Source: Sphingomonas sp. EC-HK361 (lineage in GTDB: Bacteria; Pseudomonadota; Alphaproteobacteria; Sphingomonadales; Sphingomonadaceae). Taken from it: DNA of 64,000 nucleotides. The notes under the pieces are model-generated. The model had not been told where the DNA came from. It saw only the letters and a list, made by a program, of their open reading frames with translations, and ran no database searches. The stretch is taken from positions 620,001 to 684,000 of the forward strand of contig NZ_LR701494.1 in assembly GCF_902498785.1 (NCBI RefSeq), given 5' to 3'. How positions within the stretch are numbered: the first letter of the stretch is position 1; the number at the start of each line of letters is the position of its first letter. The translations under genes were made by a program, and so were the position numbers. Of this stretch, positions 33,778-42,574 are shown one piece after another.

Positions 33778-34779
33778 ATGCGCTTCTTCTCCGACAACGC
33801 CGCCCCGGTCCACCCTGCCGTCCTGAAGGCGATGGCGGACGTCAACGTCCTCGACACCGCTTATGATGGCGACCGCTGGTCGAAGTCGCTCGACGCGCGC
33901 TTCTCGGACCTGTTCGAAACCGAAGTGCGCGCGCTCTGGGTGCCGAGCGGCACCGCTGCCAATTGCCTCGCGCTCGCCGCCCTCTGCCCGCCCTATGGCG
34001 GCGTGGTCTGCCACCGCGACGCGCACATCCAGAACGACGAGGCCGGCGCACCCGAATTCTACACCCACGGCGCCAAGCTGATGCTCGTCGACGGCGACGG
34101 CGCGAAGATGACCCCCGACGCGATCACCGCGACGCTCGACGCCATCGCGGGCGACGTCCACCGCGTCCAGCCGCACGCGATCTCGATCACCAACGCGACC
34201 GAATATGGCCGCGTGTACACGCCCGCCGAAGTCGCAGCGATCGGCGCCCTTGCAAAGGCGCGGGGCCTCGGTTTCCACATGGACGGCGCGCGCTTCGCCA
34301 ATGCTGTCGCGCATCTCGGCTGCTCGCCCGCCGAGGTGACGTGGCGAGCTGGCGTCGAGGCACTGAGCTTCGGCTTCGTGAAGAACGGCGCGATGAACGC
34401 GGAGGTGCTCGTCTTCTTCAAGACCGACCTCGCCGATGCGACGCTCATCCGCCGCAAGCGCGCCGGGCACCTGCTGTCCAAGGGTCGCTATTTGGCGGTT
34501 CAGCCGCTCGCGATGCTCGAAGACGATGTGTGGCTGGAGAACGCCCGCGCCGCGAATGCCGGCGCGACCCTGCTGGCGAGCGGCGCAGGGGATCGCCTGA
34601 TCCATCCCGTCGAGGCGAACGAAGTCTTCCTGCGCGCGACGCCCGACGAAGCCGCGGCGCTGCGGGCGGAGGGCTTCGATTTCTACGACTGGGCGGCCGG
34701 CGAGATACGGCTCGTCACGTCCTGGGATCAGCAAGCAGAGGCGATCCGGCCACTCGCCGACGCGATCGCCGCGCTCTAA
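33778..34779 (+). CDS. Low-specificity threonine aldolase / beta-eliminating lyase
   Basis: A PLP fold-type I aldolase that cleaves threonine or allo-threonine to glycine and acetaldehyde. The 333-residue product begins MRFFSDNAAPVHPAVLKAM. It shows VPSGTAANCLALAAL, CHRDAHIQNDEAGAPEF, FHMDGARFANAV, and the PLP-lysine region SFGFVKNGAMNAEVLVFF. The ATG at 33778 is preferred because the family motif follows at once; the frame is open back to a TTG at 33727, just beyond the REP pair. It sits between two REP pairs and appears to be its own transcription unit. Confidence 0.91.
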   Translation: MRFFSDNAAPVHPAVLKAMADVNVLDTAYDGDRWSKSLDARFSDLFETEVRALWVPSGTAANCLALAALCPPYGGVVCHRDAHIQNDEAGAPEFYTHGAKLMLVDGDGAKMTPDAITATLDAIAGDVHRVQPHAISITNATEYGRVYTPAEVAAIGALAKARGLGFHMDGARFANAVAHLGCSPAEVTWRAGVEALSFGFVKNGAMNAEVLVFFKTDLADATLIRRKRAGHLLSKGRYLAVQPLAMLEDDVWLENARAANAGATLLASGAGDRLIHPVEANEVFLRATPDEAAALRAEGFDFYDWAAGEIRLVTSWDQQAEAIRPLADAIAAL

Positions 34780-34783
34780 ACAT

Positions 34784-34870
34784 CCGTTTGCCCTGAGCTT
34801 GTCGAAGGGCCGCCCTTACCTTCGCTCCAAAGAAAGAAGAACGGTGCTTCGACAGGCTCAGCACGAACGG
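34784..34870. repeat. REP-like inverted pair reaching into the EamA gene
   Basis: Left arm CCGTTTGCCCTGAGCTTGTC with stem CCC/GGG; right arm GACAGGCTCAGCACGAACGG with stem GTG/CAC. It begins 5 bases after the threonine aldolase stop. The right arm overlaps the presumed EamA start codon and first codons. Confidence 0.87.
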
Positions 34871-35782
34871 GTCGCGGCCCCTCCCCAATCCACCCGCGCC
34901 GCGATCCTGATTCCCTTCGCGATCGTGACCCTGATCTGGGGCTCCACCTGGCTCGTCATCCGCGACCAGCTGGGCGTCGTGCCGCCGAGCTGGTCGGTCA
35001 CCTACCGCTTCGTCGTCGCCGGCGTCGCCATGCTCGTCTTCGCGCTGATGAAGCGCGAATCCTTCCGGTTCGACGCACGCGGACTGGCGTTCGTGGCGGC
35101 GACCGGGCTCGCGCAATTCTGTCTCAACTTCAACCTCGTCTACCGCGCAGAAGAGCATATCACCTCCGGGCTTGTCGCGGTCGTCTTCGCGATGCTCCTC
35201 GTCCCCAACGCGCTCTTCGGCCGCCTCTTTCTCGGCCAGAAGCTCGGGCGGCAATTGCTCGTCGGATCGTTCGTCGCGATGGCGGGCGTCGTCTTGCTGT
35301 TCGTGCACGAAGCGCGGATCGACCCCAGCCGCACCACCGAGGTCCTCATCGGCATCGGCTTCACCCTCGCCGCGATCCTGTCGGCCTCCAGCGCCAACGT
35401 GCTGCAGGCGACCGACACCGCGAAGCGCTATCCGATGAACGCGACGCTCGCGCTCGCGATGCTCTTCGGTGCGCTACTCGACGGCGCGTTCGCATGGGCG
35501 ACGACCGGCGCGCCGGTGTTCGAGCCGCGCTGGAGCTATGTCGCCGGAATCCTCTATCTCGGCCTCGCCGCTTCCGCCCTCGCCTTCCCGCTCTATTTCG
35601 GGGTGCTGCGCGTCATCGGTCCGGCGAAGGCCGCCTATTCCAGCGTCATCGTCCCCGTTATCGCGATGCTCCTATCGACGCTGTTCGAAGGCTATCGCTG
35701 GTCGCCGCTCGCGATCGGCGGCGCTGTGCTGACCGGCATCGGCCTCGTTATCGCACTCAGGGCACGCAGGCCCAACCGGTAA
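34844..35782 (+). CDS. EamA-family (DMT) transporter
   Basis: A ten-helix drug/metabolite transporter of 312 residues with two EamA repeats. The first opens AAILIPFAIVTLIWGSTWLV and the second begins near VLIGIGFTLAAILSASSANV. Substrate is not predictable. The only usable starts, GTG at 34844 or TTG at 34799, both lie inside the REP pair, so the first ten or so residues (VLRQAQHERV) are encoded by a REP arm. No start codon of the three usual types occurs between the REP and the first membrane helix. The 3' end overlaps the convergent SDR gene by about 90 bases. Confidence 0.85.
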   Translation: MLRQAQHERVAAPPQSTRAAILIPFAIVTLIWGSTWLVIRDQLGVVPPSWSVTYRFVVAGVAMLVFALMKRESFRFDARGLAFVAATGLAQFCLNFNLVYRAEEHITSGLVAVVFAMLLVPNALFGRLFLGQKLGRQLLVGSFVAMAGVVLLFVHEARIDPSRTTEVLIGIGFTLAAILSASSANVLQATDTAKRYPMNATLALAMLFGALLDGAFAWATTGAPVFEPRWSYVAGILYLGLAASALAFPLYFGVLRVIGPAKAAYSSVIVPVIAMLLSTLFEGYRWSPLAIGGAVLTGIGLVIALRARRPNR

Positions 35783-36603
35783 TCGGGATAGGCGGGCGAC
35801 CAGCCGAGCACGCGCTTCGCCTTGCCGTTCGCGACCCGGCGATTCTCCGCATAGAAGGCGCGCGCGATCGGTGAGAGGATTTCGAGCGGCACGAATGGCG
35901 GCGGTTCGAGGCCGAGCAGGGACGCAGCGAATGCGGCGACCTCATTCTGCCCGCACGGCGCGTCGTCGGCCAGGTTGTAGGCGCCCGCAGGCGCATCGAA
36001 TCCCGCGATCACCCCGCTGGCGATATCGTCGACATGCACCCGGCTGAAGACCTGCCCCGGAACATCGACACGGTGCGCGTGGCCCGCCGCCGCTCGATCG
36101 AGCGGGGACCGCCCCGGACCATAGATGCCCGGCAATCGGAAAACCCGCGCGCCAAGTTCGAGCCAGGCGGCATCGGCAGCGTTGCGACCCTCGCGCCTTC
36201 CCCGGATCGACACGGTTTCGTCGACCCACGCGCCCCCTGCGTCCCCATAGACACCGGTCGACGAAAGATAGCCGAGCCATAACCTTTTCCCGTCACCCCA
36301 GCGCAGGCTGGGGTCCATATCTGGTCGGTGTGGCACATCGGAGAGACATGGATCCCGGCCTTCGCCGGGATGACCAAGGAGAGGACCGAATCGCGCCAGC
36401 ACCGGATCGCCCTCACTGTCCGGCGGCACCGACGACAGCACATGCGTCGCCGTCGCCAACTCGCGCTCGACCGCCGGATCGTCGAACGCCAGCGTCCCCT
36501 CGCGCCCATCCCGCGTCGTGCCGACCACCCGCCACCCCGGCAGCCGCGCCGCGATCGCCTGCGCGGTATAGCCGAAGCCGAAGATTAGCAGCCGACCGGT
36601 CAC
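35692..36603 (-). CDS. NAD-dependent epimerase/SDR protein carrying a palindromic-repeat insert
   Basis: An extended SDR of 303 residues, YeeZ-like. It begins (M)TGRLLIFGFGYTAQAIAARL with a shortened Rossmann motif, has GYLSSTGVYGD at the active-site Ser region, VFRLPGIYGPGRSPLD and VHVDDIASGVIAGFD. Between LLGHP and KRLWLGYLSS lies an in-frame stretch encoded by a full palindromic repeat (36291-36375), adding about 28 residues just before the catalytic strand. The usual YxxxK Tyr-Lys pair is not obvious, as in other atypical members. The start is GTG at 36603, 2 bases after the M28 stop region, so it is in an operon with the peptidase gene. Confidence 0.8.
   Translation of the reverse strand: MTGRLLIFGFGYTAQAIAARLPGWRVVGTTRDGREGTLAFDDPAVERELATATHVLSSVPPDSEGDPVLARFGPLLGHPGEGRDPCLSDVPHRPDMDPSLRWGDGKRLWLGYLSSTGVYGDAGGAWVDETVSIRGRREGRNAADAAWLELGARVFRLPGIYGPGRSPLDRAAAGHAHRVDVPGQVFSRVHVDDIASGVIAGFDAPAGAYNLADDAPCGQNEVAAFAASLLGLEPPPFVPLEILSPIARAFYAENRRVANGKAKRVLGWSPAYPDYRLGLRALSAITRPMPVSTAPPIASGDQR
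36291..36375. repeat. Family 2b palindromic element inside the SDR gene
   Basis: It starts CGTCACCCCAGCGCAGGCTG and ends CGGCCTTCGCCGGGATGACC. Hairpin CCCCAGCGCAGGCTGGGG is at one end and TCCCGGCCTTCGCCGGGA at the other, with unique DNA between. The same element type lies at 49195-49330. It is read in frame as part of the coding sequence. Confidence 0.85.
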
Positions 36604-36607
36604 GCTG

Positions 36608-38257
36608 TCACCGCGCCATCGGCCCCTTGAAAAGCGTCCCGAAATAATCGCCCTTGTTCCACACCGGCCGCGTATCGGCATCGGCGAGCGCGCGCCCGAT
36701 CCGGTAGTTCACATCGACGAAGCGCACCCCCTGATCCCACATGATCGGCTGGGTCAGGTCGTCGCCGACCTTGTGATAGCGGTTCTTCATGAAATCCTCG
36801 ACCGCCGCCTTGCCCGCGCCCTTCTGCCCCGGCCACAGGAACACCGACGGCACGCCCTTCTGGACGAAGCGGAAATGGTCGGATCGCACGAAGATGCCTT
36901 CCTCCGGCATCGGATCGGGCGACAGGCCGACGCCGATCTCCTCCACAGCCTTCTGTACGATCGGACCGATCGTCGATCGCTCGGCGCCGAACACCACCAT
37001 ATCCTCGAACTTGTAGGTCAGGATCGGCATATCGAGGTTCACGTCAGCGACGATCGATTTGAGCGGCACAGTCGGGTGGTTGGCGAAGTAATCGGAACCG
37101 ACGAGCCCCTTTTCCTCCGCCGTCACCGCCAGGAACATCACCGTGCGCCGCGGCGCGGTCGCGCCCTTGAAGCGCTTCGCTTCCTCGATCAGGCTCGCGA
37201 TCCCGATCGCATTGTCCAAGGCGCCATTGTTGATCCGGTCCCCCGCGCCATCGCTCTTCATGCCGATATGATCGAGGTGCGCGGACAGCACGACCACCTC
37301 GTCCTTCAGTTTCGGGTCGCTGCCCGGAATGACGCCAACGACGTTCGACGACCGCGCCGGTTCGAAGCTGGTTTTCGTCGCAACGGATAGCGTGCCGGGC
37401 AGCACCTGCGCGCGGAACGCCGCATTGTCCTTCGCCGCTTCCGCCATCACCGCGCTCCACGGCGTCTTCGCGCCGGCGAACAGCTTCGCCGCACCCGCCA
37501 GGCTCAGCGTGCCGAGCATCGGCGTGCCGGGCGTGTCGAGGTTACCCGTGCCGTCGGGATTCGCCCACGTCATCCTCATCGCCCGATACCCCTGCGCCGT
37601 CCGCGCGAAGGGGCGCGTCTTCTCGGTCTTGGGGCTGGAAAGCATCATGATGCCGACAGCACCGCGGCTCGCCGCTTCCCGCGCCTTGGTCGCGGGCGAG
37701 CTGAAGAACGCGCGCTCCTCGCCGTCGAAGCCGGCCGGCGCACCGCCGAAGAACGCGACGACCTTCCCGCGCACATCGACGCCCGTGTAATCGTTGCGCT
37801 TGTACTTTGGCGCGTTGATCCCGTAGCCGACAAACACGACGGGCGCAGTCACGCTCGTCTCCGCCTTGGCCGGGTTGGCGGCGGGCACATAATCCTCGCC
37901 GAACACCAGCGGCTGCGGCGTCGCGCCGTGCGAAAGCACGAACGTCCCCTCGCCCGCCGCCTTGTAACTGACCAGCGGCACCGCCTGGAGATACCCGCCC
38001 TCGTCGCCCGCCGGCTTCAGCCCGGCTGCGTAGAATTGTGCGGCGACGTATTGCGCCGCGATGTCATAGGCCGCGCTCCCCGCCTCGCGCCCCTGCATCG
38101 CGTCGGAGGCGAGGAACAGAACATGCGCCTTCATCGCCGCCTGATCGGCGGGCAGCGGCGCCGCGAGCCGCGCGTTCAGCTCCGCCGGCGACGGCGCGTT
38201 GTCGGCGAGCGCGGTGCCCGAAAGTGCAAGCAGGATCAGGGGGGCGAAACGGCGCAT
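36608..38257 (-). CDS. M28-family zinc aminopeptidase, secreted
   Basis: A 549-residue exported peptidase. Signal peptide is MRRFAPLILLALSGTALADN. A PA-type insert domain sits at about residues 120-260 (VVFVGYGINAPKYKRNDYTG, GKVVAFFGG). The M28 catalytic part has zinc ligands in VVLSAHLDHIG (His and Asp), GALDNAIGIASL (bridging Asp), VTAEEKGLVGSDYF (general base Glu and ligand Glu), VNLDMP and SDHFRFVQKGVPSVFL. It likely trims peptides in the periplasm. The ATG at 38257 is divergent from pepN by 72 bases; the longer upstream frame overlaps pepN and is a shadow. Confidence 0.92.
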   Translation of the reverse strand: MRRFAPLILLALSGTALADNAPSPAELNARLAAPLPADQAAMKAHVLFLASDAMQGREAGSAAYDIAAQYVAAQFYAAGLKPAGDEGGYLQAVPLVSYKAAGEGTFVLSHGATPQPLVFGEDYVPAANPAKAETSVTAPVVFVGYGINAPKYKRNDYTGVDVRGKVVAFFGGAPAGFDGEERAFFSSPATKAREAASRGAVGIMMLSSPKTEKTRPFARTAQGYRAMRMTWANPDGTGNLDTPGTPMLGTLSLAGAAKLFAGAKTPWSAVMAEAAKDNAAFRAQVLPGTLSVATKTSFEPARSSNVVGVIPGSDPKLKDEVVVLSAHLDHIGMKSDGAGDRINNGALDNAIGIASLIEEAKRFKGATAPRRTVMFLAVTAEEKGLVGSDYFANHPTVPLKSIVADVNLDMPILTYKFEDMVVFGAERSTIGPIVQKAVEEIGVGLSPDPMPEEGIFVRSDHFRFVQKGVPSVFLWPGQKGAGKAAVEDFMKNRYHKVGDDLTQPIMWDQGVRFVDVNYRIGRALADADTRPVWNKGDYFGTLFKGPMAR

Positions 38258-38329
38258 GCGGGATCCTTGTGAAGAGCGGTGTATCGAGCGCGTAGCACGC
38301 CGAACCGCCCGCGCAAGGATTCGGATGGA

Positions 38330-40954
38330 ATGGCCGCGCACGCCGACTATATGTCGGGAATGATCGACGTGCAGACCGCGCCCGCCCAACCGACCGTCAC
38401 GCGCCGTGAGGCCTACAGCGCGCCCGAATGGCTCGTGCCGGACATCCATCTCGATTTCGATCTCGATCCGGCGGAAACACGCGTGAAAGCGCGGCTGTCG
38501 GTGAAACGAAACGGCGCGCACACGGACCCGCTACGGCTCGACGGTGCCGGGCAGCAGCCGCTCTCGGTGATGATCGACGGTGTCGCGGTCAACGACTGGC
38601 GGCTCGATGGCGAGACGCTCGTGATCCCGCTGTCGGGCGCTGCACACACGATCGAGACAGAGGTTGCGATCGCGCCGGATCGCAACACGCAGTTGATGGG
38701 TCTTTACGCCTCGGGCGGCAATCTGTGCACCCAGTGCGAGGCGGAAGGCTTTCGCCGCATCACCTATTTCCCCGATCGGCCAGACGTCCTCAGTCGCTAT
38801 GCGGTGCGGATGACCGCCGACAAGGCGCGCTTCCCGGTGCTGCTCGCGAACGGCGATCCCATCGCGCAGGGCGATGCGGATGGCGGCAAGCACTGGGCGG
38901 AGTGGAACGATCCCTATCCCAAGCCCTGCTACCTCTTCGCGCTGGTCGCTGGCGATCTCGCGGTCAATCGCGGCACCTTCACCACCCGCTCGGGCCGCGA
39001 AGTCGCGCTCGGCATCTGGGTGCGCGCGGCCGACCTGCCCAAGACCGACCACGCGCTCGACGCTCTGAAGACGTCGATGGCATGGGACGAGCGTGTCTAT
39101 GGCCGGGAATATGATCTCGACGTGTTCAACATCGTCGCGGTCGATGATTTCAACTTCGGCGCGATGGAGAACAAGGGGCTGAACATCTTCAACAGCCGCT
39201 ACATCCTCGCCGATCCCGATACCGCCACCGATTACGATTATGACGCCATCGCCGCCGTCGTCGCGCATGAGTATTTTCACAACTGGAGCGGCAACCGCGT
39301 CACGTGCCGCGACTGGTTCCAGCTGTCCCTGAAGGAAGGCTTCACGGTCTACCGCGACCAGAGCTTTTCCGCCGATCAGGGCAGCGCCGCGGTCAAGCGG
39401 ATCGAGGATGTCCGCGGGCTTCGTGCAGCGCAGTTCCCCGAGGATTCCGGCCCGCTCGCGCACCCCGTCCGGCCGGAAAGCTATATCGAGATCTCGAACT
39501 TCTACACCGCCACCATCTACAACAAGGGTGCCGAGCTCATCCGGATGATGGCGACGATCCTCGGCCCCACGAAATTCCGCGCCGCGACCGATCTCTATTT
39601 CAATCGCTTCGATGGCACCGCCGCGACCTGCGAGGATTTCGTCGCCTGCATGGAGGAGGCCGGCGACGTCGATCTCTCACAGTTCCGGCTTTGGTACAGC
39701 CAGGCCGGCACACCCCGCGTCTCGGCCAGCCTCGATCACCGTGATGGCGGCGGACGTGCGACGCTGCGTCTGGCCCAGCATGTCCCGCCGACGCCCGGTC
39801 AGGACGTGAAGGCGCCGATGGTCCTGCCACTCAAGGTCCGGCTGTTCGGCGCGGAAACCGGCAAGCCGCTGACCGAGGAACAGCTCATCCAGCTCGATTC
39901 CGCCGCCGAAACGGTGACGTTCGAAGGCATTGCCGAACGTCCGGTCCTGTCGATCAACCGCGGCTTTTCTGCCCCTGTCGTCATCGAAAGCGATCGCTCC
40001 GCGGCCGATCTCGCGTTCCTCTCGGCAAACGACGACGATCCGTTCGCGCGGTATGAGGCAATGCAGCAGCTCATGCTCGATACCCTCGTGGCCGCCACGA
40101 TCGAGGGTCGCGCCGATCACAAGGCAGTCATCGAAGCGGTATCGAACACGATCGAGGACCCGGAGCTGGACTGGGCGTTCGTCGCCGAAGCCGTACTGCT
40201 GCCGTCCGAAAGCTTCATCGGCGATCAGCTGTCGACGGTCGATCCCGACGCGATCTTCCGCGCGCGTGAGGCACTGCGCCGCGACCTAGGGCGCAGTCTC
40301 GCCGACCTGTGGCGCCTGGCCTATGATCAGGCGCCCAAGGGGCCTTACACCTATTCGCCCGACGCCAAGGGCAAGCGCCGCCTGCGCGCGGTCGCGCTCG
40401 GCTACATCGCCGCGAGCGGCGCCGACGATGCCGCCACCCTTGCCTTTCGCCAGTTCGAGGCGGCGGATAACATGACCGACCGGCAGGCCGCGCTCACGAC
40501 GCTTGCGAACGGCACGTCGGACGAGCGCGAGGCCGCGCTCGACATCTTCTACAATCGCTACGCCACGAACCCGCTCGTCCTCGACAAATGGTTCCAGACT
40601 CAGGCGCTTTCGTCGCGCGACGATACCCCCGCGATCGTCGCGGAGCTTGCCCGGCATCCCGACTTCACGCTCGCCAACCCCAATCGTGCCCGCTCGCTCG
40701 TCGGTGCGTTCGGGGTCAACCAGCGCGCGTTCAACGCGGCCGACGGGGCGGGCTATCGCTTCCTCGCCGACCAGCTCATCGCGCTCGACAAGCTGAACCC
40801 GCAGACCGCCGCGAAGCTGCTCCCCCCGCTCGGCCGCTGGCGCCGCTTCGACGAAGCGCGCGCGGCGCTCATGCGCGCCGAACTGGACCGCATCGTCCGC
40901 ACGCCGGGCTTGTCGAAGGACCTGTTCGAGCAGGCATCGAAAAGTTTGGAGTAG
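38330..40954 (+). CDS. pepN: Aminopeptidase N (M1 family)
   Basis: PepN removes N-terminal residues from peptides in the cytoplasm. The 874-residue product has the exopeptidase motif FGAMENKGLNIFN, the zinc motif VVAHEYFHNWSG with the third ligand Glu in LKEGFTVYRDQ, and the C-terminal helical domain of the bacterial PepN type (ALRRDLGRSL, TLANGTSDEREAALD). The start at 38330 follows an AAGGATTCGGATGG ribosome site; Met at 38351 or 38360 (MIDVQT) is possible. Length is normal. It is followed by a REP pair that separates it from the convergent TonB-like gene. Confidence 0.96.
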   Translation: MAAHADYMSGMIDVQTAPAQPTVTRREAYSAPEWLVPDIHLDFDLDPAETRVKARLSVKRNGAHTDPLRLDGAGQQPLSVMIDGVAVNDWRLDGETLVIPLSGAAHTIETEVAIAPDRNTQLMGLYASGGNLCTQCEAEGFRRITYFPDRPDVLSRYAVRMTADKARFPVLLANGDPIAQGDADGGKHWAEWNDPYPKPCYLFALVAGDLAVNRGTFTTRSGREVALGIWVRAADLPKTDHALDALKTSMAWDERVYGREYDLDVFNIVAVDDFNFGAMENKGLNIFNSRYILADPDTATDYDYDAIAAVVAHEYFHNWSGNRVTCRDWFQLSLKEGFTVYRDQSFSADQGSAAVKRIEDVRGLRAAQFPEDSGPLAHPVRPESYIEISNFYTATIYNKGAELIRMMATILGPTKFRAATDLYFNRFDGTAATCEDFVACMEEAGDVDLSQFRLWYSQAGTPRVSASLDHRDGGGRATLRLAQHVPPTPGQDVKAPMVLPLKVRLFGAETGKPLTEEQLIQLDSAAETVTFEGIAERPVLSINRGFSAPVVIESDRSAADLAFLSANDDDPFARYEAMQQLMLDTLVAATIEGRADHKAVIEAVSNTIEDPELDWAFVAEAVLLPSESFIGDQLSTVDPDAIFRAREALRRDLGRSLADLWRLAYDQAPKGPYTYSPDAKGKRRLRAVALGYIAASGADDAATLAFRQFEAADNMTDRQAALTTLANGTSDEREAALDIFYNRYATNPLVLDKWFQTQALSSRDDTPAIVAELARHPDFTLANPNRARSLVGAFGVNQRAFNAADGAGYRFLADQLIALDKLNPQTAAKLLPPLGRWRRFDEARAALMRAELDRIVRTPGLSKDLFEQASKSLE

Positions 40955-40974
40955 GGCCCACACGACGCCCTTCC

Positions 40975-41062
40975 CCGCTCGCACTAAGCCTGTCGAAATG
41001 CCGTACTTCTTTTGCAACTGATGCGGAGAAGGACGGTGCTTCGACAAGCTCAGCACGAACGG
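40975..41062. repeat. REP-like inverted pair (pepN-TonB)
   Basis: Left arm CCGCTCGCACTAAGCCTGTC (somewhat decayed; stem GCA/TGC); right arm GACAAGCTCAGCACGAACGG with stem GTG/CAC. It fills the gap between two convergent genes and may act as a transcript end. Confidence 0.83.
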
Positions 41063-41095
41063 AATCGAGGACCTTGGCCGCCCTGTATTCCACCC

Positions 41096-41887
41096 TCAAA
41101 ACGGAAATCGCCGCCGACGCTCCACCACGGGCGGCCCCGGTTCCGCCGGCACGATCTCTTCCGACCAGCCATGACTCTCCGTCACCACTGATTCCACAGC
41201 GCGCCCAGAAGGATCGCGTGAGGGCCTGAAGCGGAACCGTTCCTCGATCAGCCGGCACGTCGTTGCATCGAGCAGCCGGTTGCCACTCGAATGCCGGATT
41301 TGGCAGTCGGTGACACGGCCATTCGGCTGCACGACATAATCGACATAGACGGGCTTGGTCTGATTCCGATCCCCCGCCTCGTCAGGGAAATCGGAATCCT
41401 TGAGCTTCCCTCTTATCTGGACCGGCGCGGTGAAGCCTCCATCCCCGTCGCCATCGCCATAGCGTCCGCTTCCGGTCCCGTTGCCGACGCCGCCCGCGCC
41501 CGTCCCCGGCCCGACGATATCGGCATTGCCCGAGGTCGCGTCCGCGCCGACGCCGGCCTTCTCCGCGACCGGAATCGGCGGCGGCAACGGGGGCGGAATG
41601 ACGATAGGCTTGGGCGCCACCACCTGCGTCGCCTTCGATCGCAGATTGGGCGGCGCCGCAGCTCCTTCGGGACGCGTCGAGCGGACGATGTGGGGTTTGG
41701 TCGTTTCGCGCGGCGGGGGCGGCGGTGGCGGGGTCACGGCAAAGACCTTGAGGCTATCCTCGACCACCCCGGGCATGTGCATCGCCAGCCCGGTGAACAG
41801 GGCGTAGCCGAGCACCGCCTGCACGCCGAGCGCCAGCGCGGCCCCGCGCGCGCGCTCCGTCCTGGAGGGTTGCAGATACGTCGCCAT
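41096..41887 (-). CDS. TonB-family energy transducer protein
   Basis: A 263-residue product with an N-terminal membrane segment (GAALALGVQAVLGYALFTGLA) and a proline-rich spacer (PPPPPPPRETTKPHIV, then PPPLPPPIPVAE). A glycine/aspartate-rich stretch follows (GTGAGGVGNGTGSGRYGDGD). The C-terminal TonB domain includes YVDYVVQPNGRVTDCQI and LLDATTCRLIEERFRFRPSRD. TonB proteins couple the proton motive force to outer-membrane receptors. No ExbBD or receptor gene is close, so this is one of several TonB-like proteins expected in a sphingomonad. Met3 (41887) is preferred over Met1 at 41893. Confidence 0.82.
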   Translation of the reverse strand: MATYLQPSRTERARGAALALGVQAVLGYALFTGLAMHMPGVVEDSLKVFAVTPPPPPPPRETTKPHIVRSTRPEGAAAPPNLRSKATQVVAPKPIVIPPPLPPPIPVAEKAGVGADATSGNADIVGPGTGAGGVGNGTGSGRYGDGDGDGGFTAPVQIRGKLKDSDFPDEAGDRNQTKPVYVDYVVQPNGRVTDCQIRHSSGNRLLDATTCRLIEERFRFRPSRDPSGRAVESVVTESHGWSEEIVPAEPGPPVVERRRRFPF

Positions 41888-41938
41888 CGTCACGCATGTC
41901 GGCCTGCAACACCCGCGATTTCAAGAGGCTGAACCGCC

Positions 41939-42493
41939 TCAGCCCACGCGTTTCAGCGTCGTCCGATTGCGGGGCAGCCACGCGTCTTTCCCATCCCCGT
42001 CCGGATCGACCTCCTTCAACACCGTCAGCATATCGCCGTCGCGGGTCGTCGTTTCGCGCAGCTTGGCCAACCCGTCGCCGTCGCGGGCATGTTCCTGCGC
42101 AACGATCGTCCAGTGCGTCGCGTCGCGCGGCGGTGCCGGCATCGAGAGGATCGCGGTGCCGCTCGACAGCGGCTTGCCCTTGCGAAAGCTCGCATAGCTC
42201 TCGGTCTCGTTGGTGGTATCGACCAGCGAGATCGTGGTGATGACGACCGCGCCGGTCTTCGGCCCGTCGTCGAAGGTTGCCGTGCGGATCATCGTCGCGC
42301 CATCCGCCTGCAGCGCGATCGTGGCGGTCATCGGCAGGCCTTCCCAGCGATTGCTCTGATAGTCGCGATATTCCAGCCGACCGGTCCAGGTCCCCGCCGT
42401 GCCCGCAAGCAACGACGCGATACTCGGCGGCGCGACGGTCTGCGCAGTGGCCGGGAGGGCAAGCAGCAGTGAAGCGACAAACAAGCGAAGCAT
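41939..42493 (-). CDS. Secreted protein of unknown function
   Basis: A 184-residue product with a signal peptide (MLRLFVASLLLALPATAQT). The mature part starts VAPPSIASLLAGTAGTWTGRLEYRDYQSNRWEGLP and has a beta-rich appearance (TATIALQADGATMIRTATFDD, LSSGTAILSMPAPP). The layout suggests a lipocalin- or heme-binding-like fold, but no named family is recognised. The start at 42493 is chosen for the signal peptide; the longer frame overlaps the sirtuin gene. It is divergent from the sirtuin gene with 81 bases between starts. Confidence 0.72.
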   Translation of the reverse strand: MLRLFVASLLLALPATAQTVAPPSIASLLAGTAGTWTGRLEYRDYQSNRWEGLPMTATIALQADGATMIRTATFDDGPKTGAVVITTISLVDTTNETESYASFRKGKPLSSGTAILSMPAPPRDATHWTIVAQEHARDGDGLAKLRETTTRDGDMLTVLKEVDPDGDGKDAWLPRNRTTLKRVG

Positions 42494-42574
42494 GAAGACC
42501 CCCGAATGATCGACGCACAGCCTCTCACGATCGACGGCGTTGCGCGAGCGCAAAGCTGCGCTACCCTCCCGCCC

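Noticed and set aside
32116-34734. Minus-strand open frame of about 870 codons opposite the PBP and threonine aldolase genes
   Set aside because: It has no domain motifs and crosses a REP pair; the plus strand holds complete PBP1A and aldolase signatures.
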